64,000 bases of DNA from contig JAHBZN010000001.1 in the NCBI GenBank assembly GCA_019635415.1, positions 1,178,001 to 1,242,000 of the forward strand. Direction: 5' to 3'. The DNA comes from Ramlibacter sp. GTDB lineage: Bacteria > Pseudomonadota > Gammaproteobacteria > Burkholderiales > Burkholderiaceae_C. Position numbers and translations under genes: made by a program. Under the pieces are notes generated by a model. It saw only the letters and a program-made list of their open reading frames with translations. It made no database searches and had not been told where the DNA came from. Every line of letters begins with the position of its first letter. Within the stretch, counting starts at the first letter, position 1. Below are positions 10,260-19,877 of the stretch, piece after piece.

Positions 10260-10981
10260 GCCAGAACCTGCTCGAACTCTCGGGCGTGCACACCCACATC
10301 GGCGCATACCATATCCTGCATGGCGTGGACCTTGCGGTGCCGCGGGGCCAGCTCACCATGCTGCTGGGGCGCAACGGCGCCGGCAAGACCACCACGCTGC
10401 GAACCATCATGGGCCTGTGGCAGGCCTCGCACGGCAGCGTCCGTTTCAATGATGACGACATCACCCACCTGAGCACACCGCAGATCGCGGGGCTCAACAT
10501 CGCCTACGTGCCAGAAAACATGGGCATCTTCGCGGACCTCACGGTCAAGGAGAACATGCTGCTGGCCGCGCGCAAGGCCCGCCATGCGAACCAGATGGAC
10601 GAGCAGCGCCTGCAGTGGATCTTCTCGCTGTTCCCGGCGGTGGAGAAGTTCTGGAACCATCCCGCGGGCAAGCTCTCGGGTGGGCAGAAGCAGATGCTGG
10701 CGGTGTCACGAGCGATCGTGGAGCCGCGTGAGCTGCTGATCGTGGACGAACCCAGCAAGGGCCTTGCGCCGGCCATCATCAACAACATGATCGACGCCTT
10801 TGCCCAGCTCAAGGCCGCGGGCGTCACCATCCTGCTGGTCGAGCAGAACTTCAATTTCGCGCGGCGGCTCGGCGACAGCGTGGCGGTGATGGACAACGGC
10901 GTCGTCGTCCACAGCGGCTCCATGCGGGCGCTGGCCGAGGACGAAGCGCTGCAGACTTCCTTGCTGGGGCTGGCGCTATGA
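10256..10981 (+). CDS. livF: ABC transporter ATP-binding protein LivF-type
   Basis: Second ATPase of the importer, 241 residues. It has Walker A GRNGAGKTTTLRTIMG (about residues 38-53), signature LSGGQKQMLAVSRA and Walker B LLIVDEPSKGLAP. The motif spacing and length match LivF. It is coupled by ATGA overlaps both to livG upstream and to livH downstream, so stoichiometric expression is likely. Confidence 0.92.
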   Translation: MSQNLLELSGVHTHIGAYHILHGVDLAVPRGQLTMLLGRNGAGKTTTLRTIMGLWQASHGSVRFNDDDITHLSTPQIAGLNIAYVPENMGIFADLTVKENMLLAARKARHANQMDEQRLQWIFSLFPAVEKFWNHPAGKLSGGQKQMLAVSRAIVEPRELLIVDEPSKGLAPAIINNMIDAFAQLKAAGVTILLVEQNFNFARRLGDSVAVMDNGVVVHSGSMRALAEDEALQTSLLGLAL

Positions 10982-11955
10982 GAGAACTCGACTGGAAACC
11001 CCTGGCGCTGGTGCCCGTGCTGGCGCTGCTCGTGCTGCCGCTGATCGGCTCCGCCTCGACCTGGCTCACGCTCACGGTGGCGGGCCTCGCGATGGGCATG
11101 ATCATCTTCATCATCGCCTCGGGCCTCACGCTGGTGTTCGGCCTCATGGATGTGCTGAACTTCGGCCACGGCGTGTTCATTGCGCTGGGCGCCTTCGTGG
11201 CCACCAGCGTGCTGGGCGCCATGGGCGACTGGACCGGCTCGGCGGAGCTCTGGCGCAACCTGGTGGCGGTGCTCCCTGCCATGCTGGTGGCCATGCTGGT
11301 GGCCGGTGCCGTGGGACTGGCCTTCGAGCGATTCATCGTGCGGCCGGTCTACGGCGCCCACCTCAAGCAGATTCTCATCACCATGGGCGGCATGATCATC
11401 GGCGAGGAGCTGATCAAGGTCATCTGGGGGCCGCTGCAGATCCCGCTGCCGCTGCCCGAGGGCATGCGGGGCGCCCTCCTGGTGGGCGATGCCGCGGTGG
11501 AAAAGTACCGGCTGATTGCCGTGATCGTGGGCTTGGGCGTGTTCGGCGTCCTGGCCTGGACCCTTTCCCGCACCAAGATCGGACTATTGATCCGCGCGGG
11601 CGTGCAGGACCGCGAAATGGTCGAAGCCCTGGGCTACCGTATCCGCCGCATGTTCATCGGTGTGTTCGTGGCGGGCAGTGCGCTGGCGGGACTCGGCGGC
11701 GTGATGTGGGGCCTGTACCAGCAGAACGTGACGCCCCAGATCGGCGCGCAGGTCAATGTGCTGATCTTCATCGTGATCATCATTGGCGGGCTGGGCTCGA
11801 CGGGCGGGGCGCTGATCGGGGCCCTGCTGGTGGGGCTGATGGCCAACTACACCGGTTTCCTGGCGCCCAAGGTCGCCCTGTTTTCCAACATCGCGCTGAT
11901 GGTGGCCATCCTGTTGTGGCGCCCCCAGGGGGTCTATCCCGTGACGAACCGCTGA
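10978..11955 (+). CDS. livH: ABC transporter permease LivH-type
   Basis: Inner-membrane permease of the HAAT family, 325 residues with about 8-9 membrane segments. The conserved segment GLTLVFGLMDVLNFGHGVFIALGAF (about 49-73) and the cytoplasmic ATPase-contact region with MVEALGYRIRRMF are the usual LivH signatures. Its start overlaps the livF stop. It forms the channel with LivM. Confidence 0.92.
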   Translation: MRELDWKPLALVPVLALLVLPLIGSASTWLTLTVAGLAMGMIIFIIASGLTLVFGLMDVLNFGHGVFIALGAFVATSVLGAMGDWTGSAELWRNLVAVLPAMLVAMLVAGAVGLAFERFIVRPVYGAHLKQILITMGGMIIGEELIKVIWGPLQIPLPLPEGMRGALLVGDAAVEKYRLIAVIVGLGVFGVLAWTLSRTKIGLLIRAGVQDREMVEALGYRIRRMFIGVFVAGSALAGLGGVMWGLYQQNVTPQIGAQVNVLIFIVIIIGGLGSTGGALIGALLVGLMANYTGFLAPKVALFSNIALMVAILLWRPQGVYPVTNR

Positions 11956-11964
11956 GGACGCCCC

Positions 11965-13038
11965 ATGCTGAACCGACTGCTTTCTGGTGACCTGCCGCGC
12001 AGCCGCATCCTGGCGGTGCTGCTCGCTGGTCTGGTGCTGGCGCTGGCGCTGGCGCCCTTCATCTTCCCCGGCGTCAAGGCGCTGAACATCGCGGCCAAGG
12101 TGCTGATCTTCGTGGTGCTGGTGGCGAGCTTCGACCTGCTGCTGGGCTACACCGGCATCGTGAGTTTTGCCCACACCATGTTCTTCGGCATCGGTGCCTA
12201 CGGCGTGGCGATCGCGTCCACCCGCCTGGGGGCGGACTGGCTGGGGCTGTTCACCGGCGTGGGGGCCGCATTGCTGGTGTCGCTGGTGCTTTCGCTGGCG
12301 GTGGGGCTCTTCTCGCTGCGTGTGCGGGCCATCTTCTTCGCGATGATCACGCTGGCCGTGGCCTCGGCGTTCCAGACGCTGGCCTCGCAGCTTTCGCAGA
12401 TCACCGGCGGCGAGGACGGCCTGAGCTTCAAGGTGCCCGAGCTGCTGCGGCCGGGCACGGAATTCCTTGAATCGCCGTTCCTGGGCGTCGATGTGGATGG
12501 GCGCCTGCTGACCTACTACCTGCTGTTCGCGGTGGCCGTGCTGGCCGTGCTGGCCCTGCTGCGCATCGTCAATTCTCCCTTTGGCCGCGTGCTGCAGGCC
12601 ATTCGCGAGAACGAATTCCGCGCCGAGGCCATCGGCTACCGCGTTGTGGTGTATCGCACCACCTCCAGCATCCTGTCCGCGCTGTTTGCCACGCTGGCCG
12701 GGGCCATGCTCGCGGTCTGGCTGCGCTACAACGGGCCCGACACCTCCCTGTCGTTCGAAATCATGCTGGATGTGCTTCTGATCGTGGTGATCGGTGGCAT
12801 GGGCACGGTCTACGGCGCGGTCATCGGCTCGGTCCTGTTCGTCGTGGCCCAGGGCTACCTGCAGGACCTGCTGCGCCTGGCCAGCGAGGCCGCTTCGGGC
12901 CTGCCCTGGCTGGCCAACCTGCTGTCACCCGATCGCTGGCTGCTGTGGCTGGGCCTGCTGTTCGTGCTCTCGGTCTATTACTTCCCAACGGGCGTGGTCG
13001 GAAGGCTGCGTACCCGCAACACAAGGACTCTCCCATGA
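11965..13038 (+). CDS. livM: ABC transporter permease LivM-type
   Basis: Second permease, 357 residues. It is hydrophobic throughout, with the LivM signature LLLGYTGIVSFAHTMFFGIGAYG near residues 58-80 and the ATPase-contact loop FGRVLQAIRENEFRAEAIGY. The stop codon overlaps the start of the next gene, the oligomer hydrolase, by 4 bp (ATGA). The hydrolase and the transporter are therefore translationally coupled, the strongest local evidence that this importer works on PHB breakdown products. Confidence 0.92.
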   Translation: MLNRLLSGDLPRSRILAVLLAGLVLALALAPFIFPGVKALNIAAKVLIFVVLVASFDLLLGYTGIVSFAHTMFFGIGAYGVAIASTRLGADWLGLFTGVGAALLVSLVLSLAVGLFSLRVRAIFFAMITLAVASAFQTLASQLSQITGGEDGLSFKVPELLRPGTEFLESPFLGVDVDGRLLTYYLLFAVAVLAVLALLRIVNSPFGRVLQAIRENEFRAEAIGYRVVVYRTTSSILSALFATLAGAMLAVWLRYNGPDTSLSFEIMLDVLLIVVIGGMGTVYGAVIGSVLFVVAQGYLQDLLRLASEAASGLPWLANLLSPDRWLLWLGLLFVLSVYYFPTGVVGRLRTRNTRTLP

Positions 13039-15158
13039 CCCATTCCCTTCGGCTGCTGCCCTCCGTGCTGGCGCTGGCGGCGCTGGCTGGCTGCGGTGGC
13101 GGCTCCAGCAATCTGTCGCCCAACCTCAAGCCGGCCTATCTGGGCGACATCCGCCAGACCGCCTACGACGGCAACAGCGATGACCTGCTGACGGCCGGGC
13201 TGGGCAAGACCGGCCTGGCCTCCGCCACCGCCCCCGGCTTTGCCGATCCACTCAAGCCCACGGCCGCGGAACTGCGCCGCCTTGCGATCTACACCAACTA
13301 CCGCGCGATTCTCGACATGACCGCTGCCGGCGGCTATGGCACGCTGTACGGCCCCAACGTGGACGCGGCAGGCAATGTCACCGCGGGCGAGGGCAAGGTG
13401 GCCGGCACCGAGTACATCGCCTATTCCGATGACGGCACAGGCCGCCGGAACGTGACCCTCATGGTCCAGGTGCCCGCCAGCTTCGACAAATCCCGTCCCT
13501 GCATCATCACGGCCACCGCCTCGGGCTCACGCGGTGTTTATGGCGGTATTTCCACCGGCGAGTGGGGTCTCAAGCGCGGCTGCGCCGTGGCCTATGCCGA
13601 CAAGGGCACGGGCGGGGCGCCCCACGACCTGCAGAACAACACGGTGCCGTTGATCGACGGCACGCGCGCGGGAGCCGCAGCGGCCGGCACCACGGCCGCC
13701 TTCAATGCAGGTTTGTCAGCGGCCGACCTTGCGGCCTTCAACACGGCCACGCCCAACCGCTTTGCCTTCAAGCACGCGCACTCCGGCCAGAACCCGGAGA
13801 AGGACTGGGGCCGCTCCACGCTGCAGGCGGTGGAGTTCGCCTACTACGTGCTCAACGAGCAGTTCGGCGAAAAGGACGGCGCAGGCCAGCGCTACGTGTC
13901 GCTCAAGCCGTCCAACACCGTGGTCATCGCCTCGAGCATCTCCAATGGCGGCGGCGCCGCCATTGCCGCCGCGGAGCAGGACACCCAGGGGCTGATCAGC
14001 GGCGTGGCCGTGTCCGAGCCGGCCGTCGAGCTGCCGGCCAATCCGGGGGTGAGCGTGCGCCGCGGCAGCACCACGGTGGCCGTCATCGGCAAGACGCTGA
14101 TCGACTTCACCACCCAGGCCAACCTGTTCCAGTCCTGCGCCTCGCTGGCGCCCTCACTGGCCGCCACGCCTTACGCGGCCGCCTACACGGCCGGCTTTGC
14201 CGGCGCGGCGTTCCCGGTGGCGCCCAACCGCTGCGCTTCGCTCAAGGCCCAGGGCCTGCTGACGGCCAGCACCACGGCCACCCAGGCCGAGGAAGCGCTG
14301 CAGAAGCTGCTGGCCTATGGCTGGGAGCCCGAGTCGTCCGACCTGCATGCCTCGCTGGCGGCCTTCGAGGTGGCGCCCGCGGTGGCGGTCACGTTCGCCA
14401 ATGCCTTGTCCCGATCCAGCGTCAAGGACAGCCTTTGCGGCTTCAGTTTCGCGGCCACGGCGGCCACGGGCGGCGTGGTGGCGCTGGCCGACGCCGCGCT
14501 GGCACCGCTGTTCGCCACGGGCAACGGGGTGCCTCCCACCGGCGGCGTCAACCTGGTCAACAACAACGGCAAGTTCGGCGCCGCACGGGACTTCCTGTCG
14601 TTCAACGCGGCGGGCGTGCCTGACTGGAACCTGGATGGCGCGCTGTGCCTGCGCAACCTGGTGACCGGCAACGATGCGGCCGCGCTGAAGTTGCAGGCCG
14701 GCGTGGACGAAACGCGACGCAGCGGCAACCTGCATGGCAAGCCCGCGCTCATCGTGCATGGACGCTCGGACGCGTTGCTGCCGGTCAACCACACCTCGCG
14801 CCCCTACACGGCGCTCAACAAGGTGGTGGAGGGCAGCGCCAGCCAGCTCAGTTACATCGAGGTCACCAATGCGCAGCACTTTGACACCTTCATCGGCCTG
14901 CCCACCGTGCTGCCAGGGTACGACACGCGGTATGTGCCGCTGCATGTGTATCTGAACCGCGCGCTGGACGCCATGTACGAACACCTGCGTGACGGCAAGG
15001 CGTTGCCGCAGAGCCAGGTCGTGCGCACCACGCCGCGTGGTGGCACGCCGGGCGCGGCACCGGCCATCACCGCCGCCAATGTGCCGGCGATCGCCACCAC
15101 GCCCGCCGCGGCGAACGCCATCGGATTTGCCGGCACCACGCTGAGCGTGCCGGACTGA
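13035..15158 (+). CDS. D-(-)-3-hydroxybutyrate oligomer hydrolase, lipoprotein
   Basis: Hydrolyses the soluble 3-hydroxybutyrate dimers and oligomers released by PHB depolymerase; 707 residues, the usual size of the 3HB-oligomer hydrolase family. The N-terminus MTHSLRLLPSVLALAALAGC is a lipoprotein signal with lipobox LAGC, so the enzyme is expected to be membrane-anchored and facing the periplasm or outside. The probable nucleophile is Ser303 in SSISNGGG. A late segment GKPALIVHGRSDALLPVNHTSRPY resembles an alpha/beta-hydrolase acid loop and AQHFDTF could supply the His. The start was chosen for the lipobox and the ATGA overlap with livM; the reading frame is open further upstream only as a shadow of livM. 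Confidence 0.9.
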   Translation: MTHSLRLLPSVLALAALAGCGGGSSNLSPNLKPAYLGDIRQTAYDGNSDDLLTAGLGKTGLASATAPGFADPLKPTAAELRRLAIYTNYRAILDMTAAGGYGTLYGPNVDAAGNVTAGEGKVAGTEYIAYSDDGTGRRNVTLMVQVPASFDKSRPCIITATASGSRGVYGGISTGEWGLKRGCAVAYADKGTGGAPHDLQNNTVPLIDGTRAGAAAAGTTAAFNAGLSAADLAAFNTATPNRFAFKHAHSGQNPEKDWGRSTLQAVEFAYYVLNEQFGEKDGAGQRYVSLKPSNTVVIASSISNGGGAAIAAAEQDTQGLISGVAVSEPAVELPANPGVSVRRGSTTVAVIGKTLIDFTTQANLFQSCASLAPSLAATPYAAAYTAGFAGAAFPVAPNRCASLKAQGLLTASTTATQAEEALQKLLAYGWEPESSDLHASLAAFEVAPAVAVTFANALSRSSVKDSLCGFSFAATAATGGVVALADAALAPLFATGNGVPPTGGVNLVNNNGKFGAARDFLSFNAAGVPDWNLDGALCLRNLVTGNDAAALKLQAGVDETRRSGNLHGKPALIVHGRSDALLPVNHTSRPYTALNKVVEGSASQLSYIEVTNAQHFDTFIGLPTVLPGYDTRYVPLHVYLNRALDAMYEHLRDGKALPQSQVVRTTPRGGTPGAAPAITAANVPAIATTPAAANAIGFAGTTLSVPD

Positions 15159-15205
15159 AGGACATCAGGGAGCTGGTCGGATTCAGGACAACTGAGGAGA
15201 CAAGC

Positions 15206-16351
15206 ATGACATCGTTCAAATCGTTGGGACAACGCGCCGCGCTGGCGCTCGCATTGTGGACAGGGGGACAGGCGGCGCTCGCGGCGCCGGCGGACATCAC
15301 CATCGGGCAGGTGGCGCCGCTCTCCGGGGTGCTGGCGTCCACCGGACGCCAGATGGTGGTCGGTGGGAAGATCTATTTCGACTGGGTCAACGCGCAGGGG
15401 GGTGTCCATGGCGCGAAGATCCGACAGCTCATCCAGGACGATGCCTACAAGGTCGACGAGACCGTGCGTCTGACCCGCGAGATGCTGGCCCGTCCCGAGG
15501 TGGTGGCGCTGTTCGGGTTTGCCGGTACCGCCAATGTGGGCAAGCTGCTGACCGAGGGTGTGCTGGAGGAAGGCGGGGCGCCGCTGGTGGCCCCCTACAC
15601 CGGGGGCGAACCGCTGCGTTCGCCGTTCAATCCCTGGATCTTCCACGTGCGCGCGGGCTACGCCGACGAGGCCGAGCACATGGTGCAGCAGGTGACCACG
15701 CTCGGCATGAAGCGGGTGGCTGTGATGTACCAGGACGACGGCTTCGGCAAGGCCGGCCTGATCGGCGTCGAAGCTGCGCTGGCCAAGCGTGGCCTCAAGC
15801 TCGCGGCCGCGGCGGGCTACGAGCGCAACACCGACAAGGTGGATGAGGCCGTCGCGAAGATCAAGGCCTCCGATGCGCAAGCCATCATCATGATCTCGAT
15901 CAACAAGCCCACGGCCGCCTTCATCAAGCGCTACCGCGAGTCGGGTGGCGGGGCCCAGCTCTACAACATCTCGGTGGTGGACCCGGCCGAGCTCGTCAAG
16001 CTCGCGGGGTTGCGCAATGCGCACGGCCTGGGCATCAGCCAGGTGGTGCCTTACCCCTACATGCCCAACCTGCCGGTGATCCGCGAGTACCAGACCCTGC
16101 TCGCCAGGTATGCGCCCGAGGAGCACGTGAACTACACCAGCTTCGAGCAATTCCTGGGCGCCAAGGTGCTGGTGGAGGCGCTGCGCCGCGCCGGGCCGCG
16201 CCCCACGCGCGCCAAGGTGACCCGGGCGCTGGAGTCGATGGGCGCGTTCGACCTGGGCGGCATCACGGTGAACTATTCGGCCGAAAACCGCATCGGCTCC
16301 CGCTATGTCGAGGTCACCGTGATCGGCAGCACCGGAAAGCTCCTGAAATAG
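15206..16351 (+). CDS. Second ABC substrate-binding protein (LivK-type)
   Basis: Type I periplasmic binding protein, 381 residues, with a signal peptide (about 1-27, ending ALAAPA) and mature start DITIGQVAPLSGVLASTGRQM. The motif VAVMYQDDGFGKAGL is typical of ABC leucine/amide-type receptors. It is the second receptor in the same array and differs clearly in sequence from the first. The importer may thus be served by two receptors of different specificity, for example monomer and dimer; that division is inference. RBS GAGGAGAC. Confidence 0.87.
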   Translation: MTSFKSLGQRAALALALWTGGQAALAAPADITIGQVAPLSGVLASTGRQMVVGGKIYFDWVNAQGGVHGAKIRQLIQDDAYKVDETVRLTREMLARPEVVALFGFAGTANVGKLLTEGVLEEGGAPLVAPYTGGEPLRSPFNPWIFHVRAGYADEAEHMVQQVTTLGMKRVAVMYQDDGFGKAGLIGVEAALAKRGLKLAAAAGYERNTDKVDEAVAKIKASDAQAIIMISINKPTAAFIKRYRESGGGAQLYNISVVDPAELVKLAGLRNAHGLGISQVVPYPYMPNLPVIREYQTLLARYAPEEHVNYTSFEQFLGAKVLVEALRRAGPRPTRAKVTRALESMGAFDLGGITVNYSAENRIGSRYVEVTVIGSTGKLLK

Positions 16352-16395
16352 GTCGAGCGCCAAGGCAATTACACAAGAACATCAGGGGGCAACAC

Positions 16396-17286
16396 ATGCC
16401 ATTCACATCCAACTACGTCACTTGCGCGGGGCGCGAGATCCACTACACCGAATGGGGCGCGGACCATGCGCAGACCGTGATCGCCTGGCACGGCCTGGCC
16501 CGCACGGGCCGTGACATGGACGAACTGGCCGAGCACCTGAGCGAGCGGGGCTGGCGCGTGATCTGCCCGGACACGCTGGGCCGGGGCCTGAGCCAGTGGG
16601 CCGTGGACCCGCACAATGAATACCGGCTGGCGTTCTATGCGCGCATCGCGGCGGACCTGTTCGAGCGCCTGCAGATCGAGGAGGCGCACTGGGTCGGCAC
16701 CTCCATGGGCGGCGCCATCGGCACCGTCTGCGCCGCGGGCCTGCTGCAGCCGCAGCTGCGCGGGCGCATCCGCAGCCTGGTGCTCAACGACAACGCGCCG
16801 CAGCTCGCGGCCCCGGCGGTGGAGCGCATCAAGGCGTATGCGGGCAACCCGCCGGCCTTCGACACGCTGGCCGAGCTGGAGCTGTTCTTCCGTCAGGTCT
16901 ACAAGCCCTACGGCTGGCTCAGCGACGCCCAGTGGCGCCGCCTGACCGAGACCTCCGCGCGCCGGTTGCCCGACGGGCGCGTGACCCCGCACTACGACCC
17001 GGCCATGGTGCGCCAGTTCACCGACCACCCGAACGACTACGACCTGTGGGAGCACTATGACGCGCTGGGGATTCCGGTGCTGTGCCTGCGCGGCGAGGAG
17101 TCCGACCTCGTGCTCAGCGAGACCACCCAGGCCATGCGCCACCGCGGGCCGGGCGCGCGCGGGCTGGCGCATGTGATCGAGGTGCCGGGCTGCGGCCACG
17201 CACCCGCGCTCAACGTGCCCTCGCAGCTGGAGGCCGTGAGCGGCTTCATCGAATCCGTGAAAGAGCGCGATCTGCTATCACATTGA
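16396..17286 (+). CDS. Alpha/beta hydrolase, last gene of the PHB array
   Basis: Soluble alpha/beta-hydrolase, 296 residues, no signal peptide. The oxyanion motif WHGLARTG is near residue 32. The nucleophile elbow GTSMGG lies near residues 98-103, the acid is in GEESDLV and the catalytic His in GCGHAPALN. As the last gene of the array it may cleave imported 3-hydroxybutyrate dimers or another ester intermediate in the cytoplasm; substrate unproven. The last few codons and the TGA stop lie inside a dispersed 46-bp repeat (17274-17319), so the native C-terminus was probably altered by that element. Confidence 0.85.
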   Translation: MPFTSNYVTCAGREIHYTEWGADHAQTVIAWHGLARTGRDMDELAEHLSERGWRVICPDTLGRGLSQWAVDPHNEYRLAFYARIAADLFERLQIEEAHWVGTSMGGAIGTVCAAGLLQPQLRGRIRSLVLNDNAPQLAAPAVERIKAYAGNPPAFDTLAELELFFRQVYKPYGWLSDAQWRRLTETSARRLPDGRVTPHYDPAMVRQFTDHPNDYDLWEHYDALGIPVLCLRGEESDLVLSETTQAMRHRGPGARGLAHVIEVPGCGHAPALNVPSQLEAVSGFIESVKERDLLSH

Positions 17287-17319
17287 TAGCAGAAGGTGAC
17301 CGTTTGACAAGGGCTACAG
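17274..17319 (-). repeat. Dispersed 46-bp repeat, copy A
   Basis: Read on the minus strand it starts CTGTAGCCCTTGTC and ends with the inverted pair GCTATC-AATGT-GATAGC. It aligns without gaps with copies at 23696, 35879, 44564 and 57899. It supplies the stop codon of the preceding alpha/beta hydrolase gene. Confidence 0.75.
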
Positions 17320-17355
17320 CCCTGTTTCATCAGTAATCGCCGGCCCAAAGCGGGT

Positions 17356-17811
17356 TTACCAGCCCCACAGCAGCCGCTTGGCCACCCAGCCGGTCTTGCC
17401 GCTCGGGCGCTCGATGTGGACCCAGCCCGCCTTCTTGCCGCGTGTGCGCAGCAACTCGTAGCGCTCGACCTGGCCAATCACCTTGTACTGGGTGCCGGGG
17501 CCCTTGCGCACGTTGGCCACGGGCGCCTTGACGATGTGGTGTGGGGTGCGGCCTGTTTGCGACCGGGCGACCCAGCCCTGGTCGTTCTCGAAATCGCGGA
17601 CCTTGAGCCAGCTGCCCTGGCGCTTGAGCACCTGCAGGGGGTAGCCCTTGTCAAGCTGCCAGAGCACGTCCTTGCCCAGGCCGGGGCCGGCGCGCATGTT
17701 GACGACCGAGCCCTTGATGCTGACCATGTCGCGGGCCAGCGCGGGAGTGAGGGAAATGAGGCACAGGGTTGCCGCGATGAGGATCCTTTTCGAAAGGGTT
17801 GCAAAGTGCAT
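17356..17811 (-). CDS. Secreted SH3b-domain protein
   Basis: Small exported protein, 151 residues, with signal peptide (about 1-26, cleavage after ALA). Two bacterial SH3-like (SH3b) repeats follow: one about residues 29-85 (VNMRAGPGLGKDVLWQLDKG) and one about 95-150 (ANVRKGPGTQYKVIGQVER). Such domains bind cell-wall components or partner proteins in the periplasm. No catalytic domain is attached. Function unknown beyond the domain; it is convergent with the PHB array. Confidence 0.85.
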   Translation of the reverse strand: MHFATLSKRILIAATLCLISLTPALARDMVSIKGSVVNMRAGPGLGKDVLWQLDKGYPLQVLKRQGSWLKVRDFENDQGWVARSQTGRTPHHIVKAPVANVRKGPGTQYKVIGQVERYELLRTRGKKAGWVHIERPSGKTGWVAKRLLWGW

Positions 17812-17885
17812 TCAGGGGTTCTCCTTGGCCCCCCACTTTAACCCCCTCGTTTTCTGGCGGGGCCGTGACCGGCCCCGGCGGCCGC

Positions 17886-18689
17886 TCAGGCGTGCGCAGG
17901 CTGGCCGCTCAGGGGGGCGGACCGGCGGCGCTGGCGCGCCTGGTCCAGCATGCGTGCGGCTTCTCGCTCGTCCAGGCCGTACATGCCGGCGAAGGCCTGC
18001 ACCGTTTCGCCACTGGCCTCGAAGGCGCGCAGCAGGGCTTCGTCCTTGGCGGCGCGGGCGGCCGCGTCGGCCAGCGCTTCATCGAGCAGGGCGTTGGCGG
18101 CTTCGTCGCGGCCGCGCACCAGCCCGGCATAGGCGTCCCGCGACAGGCCCGAGGCTTCGAAAGCCTGTGCCATGCGCGCGCGCAGTTTGGGGCGCAAGTC
18201 GTCGGACGTGCGTCCCTGGCGGCGGCGGAACACCTCGACCAGCGCGTGGTGCACGTGCTCGGGGGCCATGGCCTCCACGGCCTGTGCCGCCAGGTCATGG
18301 CGGGGCAGCCCGGAGGCCACGGCCGTCAGGTAGCGCGTGGACCGGGTGTGGAAGGCCAGGGCCTCCTTGAGCGCGTCCGGCGGCAACAGGCCGGGCTGCG
18401 CGTCCAGCAGGTCCTGGAAGATGCCGCGCTTCAGGGGCAGGAAGTTGGCGCCAAACAGCGCCGGGTACAGCGTGGCGAGCTGCTCCAGCAGGGGCGGCAG
18501 GCTTCGCGCAGCGCGGGCCTGGGCTGGGGTGGCCCCGGGCCGGGCCGCGCCGTCGGACGGCGCGGCGGCTGGCTTGCCGCTGGTGCCACGCCGGTTGCGG
18601 CGGCGGCCACGTGCGGGTGCGGCGGTCCCGTCGGCGGCGGGAGCAGCGGGCGCGGCGGCCTCGGGCGTGGGGTGCAGGTCTTCAGTCAT
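17886..18689 (-). CDS. proQ: ProQ/FinO-domain RNA chaperone
   Basis: RNA-binding protein, 267 residues. A low-complexity, Ala/Arg-rich N-terminal tail (about 1-65, with RGRRRNRR) is followed by a ProQ/FinO domain (about 68-170). The family pattern is visible: YPALFG at the start, FLPLKRGIFQDLL, a helix ending in RYL and a C-terminal Arg-rich helix. Members bind structured RNAs and sRNAs and assist base-pairing. A C-terminal helical extension is present. It lies about 100 bp downstream of hemH on the same strand. Confidence 0.8.
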   Translation of the reverse strand: MTEDLHPTPEAAAPAAPAADGTAAPARGRRRNRRGTSGKPAAAPSDGAARPGATPAQARAARSLPPLLEQLATLYPALFGANFLPLKRGIFQDLLDAQPGLLPPDALKEALAFHTRSTRYLTAVASGLPRHDLAAQAVEAMAPEHVHHALVEVFRRRQGRTSDDLRPKLRARMAQAFEASGLSRDAYAGLVRGRDEAANALLDEALADAAARAAKDEALLRAFEASGETVQAFAGMYGLDEREAARMLDQARQRRRSAPLSGQPAHA

Positions 18690-18726
18690 GGCAAGCGGGA
18701 GAGGATGGCGGGAAACCCGCGATCAT

Positions 18727-18762
18727 GCCATTGCCGACGCCATTGCCGACGCCATTGCCGAT
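18727..18762. repeat. Three tandem 12-bp repeats
   Basis: GCCATTGCCGAC is repeated three times in direct tandem (18727-18738, 18739-18750, 18751-18762; the last ends GAT). The array lies in the gap between proQ and hemH, close to the proQ start. Copy-number variation here could alter the proQ leader. Confidence 0.8.
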
Positions 18763-18788
18763 GCCGTGGCAAGCCGGGGTGGAGCGTC

Positions 18789-19877
18789 TCATCGGACCGC
18801 GCCGCGGGCCAGGGCCGCGCTGCGCTGCGCCTGCAGGCCTTGCGCCTCGGGCGGCTGCGTGGGCCATCCGGCCAGGTGCTGCTGCGCCAGGTCGGTCAGC
18901 GCGGCGATCCAGGCCGCATCGTCGTTCAGGCAGGGAATGTAGTGAAAGACCTGGCCACCCGCGTGCAGGAAGGCCTCGCGCGCTTCCATGTTGATTTCCT
19001 CGAGCGTTTCCAGGCAGTCGCTGGTGAACCCGGGGCACACCACGTCGACGCGCCGCGTGCCGGCCTGCGCCAGCGCCACCAGCGTGGGCTCGGTGTACGG
19101 CTCCAGCCATTTGGCCTTGCCAAAGCGGGACTGAAAGGTCAGCCGGTACTGGTCTGGCGCGAGGTCGAGCGCCGTGGCGAGCAGGCGCGCGGTCTTGTGG
19201 CATTCGCACTGGTAGGGGTCGCCCAAGTGAAGGGTGCGCTCGGGCACACCGTGAAAGCTCATCACGAGCTGGTCGGGCCGGCCGTGTGCCTGCCAGTACG
19301 CGGTGATGCGGGCAGCCAGCGCGGCGATGTAGCCTGGGTGGTCGTGATAGCGGTTCACGAAGCGCAGTTCCGGCACGTGGCGCAGGCGCGCCGCCCACGC
19401 ATAGACCGCGTCGAGCACGCTCGCGGTGGTGGTGCCGCTGTACTGCGGGTAGGCCGGCAAGACCAGGATGCGCGTGGCGCCTTCGGCCTTGAGCTGGTCC
19501 AGCTCGCTGGCCACCGAGGGGCTGCCGTAGCGCATGGCGCCGCGCACCACCACGTCCTGGCCGCGCTGCACGAGGGTTTCCTGCAGCAACCGGGCCTGCC
19601 GCTGGGTCCAGACCTTGAGCGGGGATCCTTCGGGTGTCCAGATGCTGGCGTACTTGCGCGCCGACCGGGCCGGCCGCACGCGCAGGATGATGCCGTGCAG
19701 GATCAGCAGCCACAGGGCTCGCGGGATCTCCACCACCCGCGGATCGCCGAGAAATTCGGCCAGGTAGCGGCGCACGGCCCCTGGCGTGGGGGCGTCGGGC
19801 GTGCCCAGGTTGCACAGCAGCACGGCGGTGCGCGCAGGCTGGCCGTGGGCAAATTCGGGTTCGGTCCGGAAGGGCAT
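18789..19877 (-). CDS. hemH: Ferrochelatase
   Basis: Inserts ferrous iron into protoporphyrin IX, the last step of haem synthesis; 362 residues, the usual length. Family features include [13 protein letters not shown] at the N-terminus, the metal-binding His in [11 protein letters not shown] (about residue 208), [14 protein letters not shown] with the conserved Glu, and FHYIPCLND. The ATG at 19877 is chosen because upstream sequence belongs to the divergent HAD gene. Only 18 bp separate the two divergent start codons, so at least one promoter must lie inside the other gene. Confidence 0.95.
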   Translation of the reverse strand: MPFRTEPEFAHGQPARTAVLLCNLGTPDAPTPGAVRRYLAEFLGDPRVVEIPRALWLLILHGIILRVRPARSARKYASIWTPEGSPLKVWTQRQARLLQETLVQRGQDVVVRGAMRYGSPSVASELDQLKAEGATRILVLPAYPQYSGTTTASVLDAVYAWAARLRHVPELRFVNRYHDHPGYIAALAARITAYWQAHGRPDQLVMSFHGVPERTLHLGDPYQCECHKTARLLATALDLAPDQYRLTFQSRFGKAKWLEPYTEPTLVALAQAGTRRVDVVCPGFTSDCLETLEEINMEAREAFLHAGGQVFHYIPCLNDDAAWIAALTDLAQQHLAGWPTQPPEAQGLQAQRSAALARGAVR

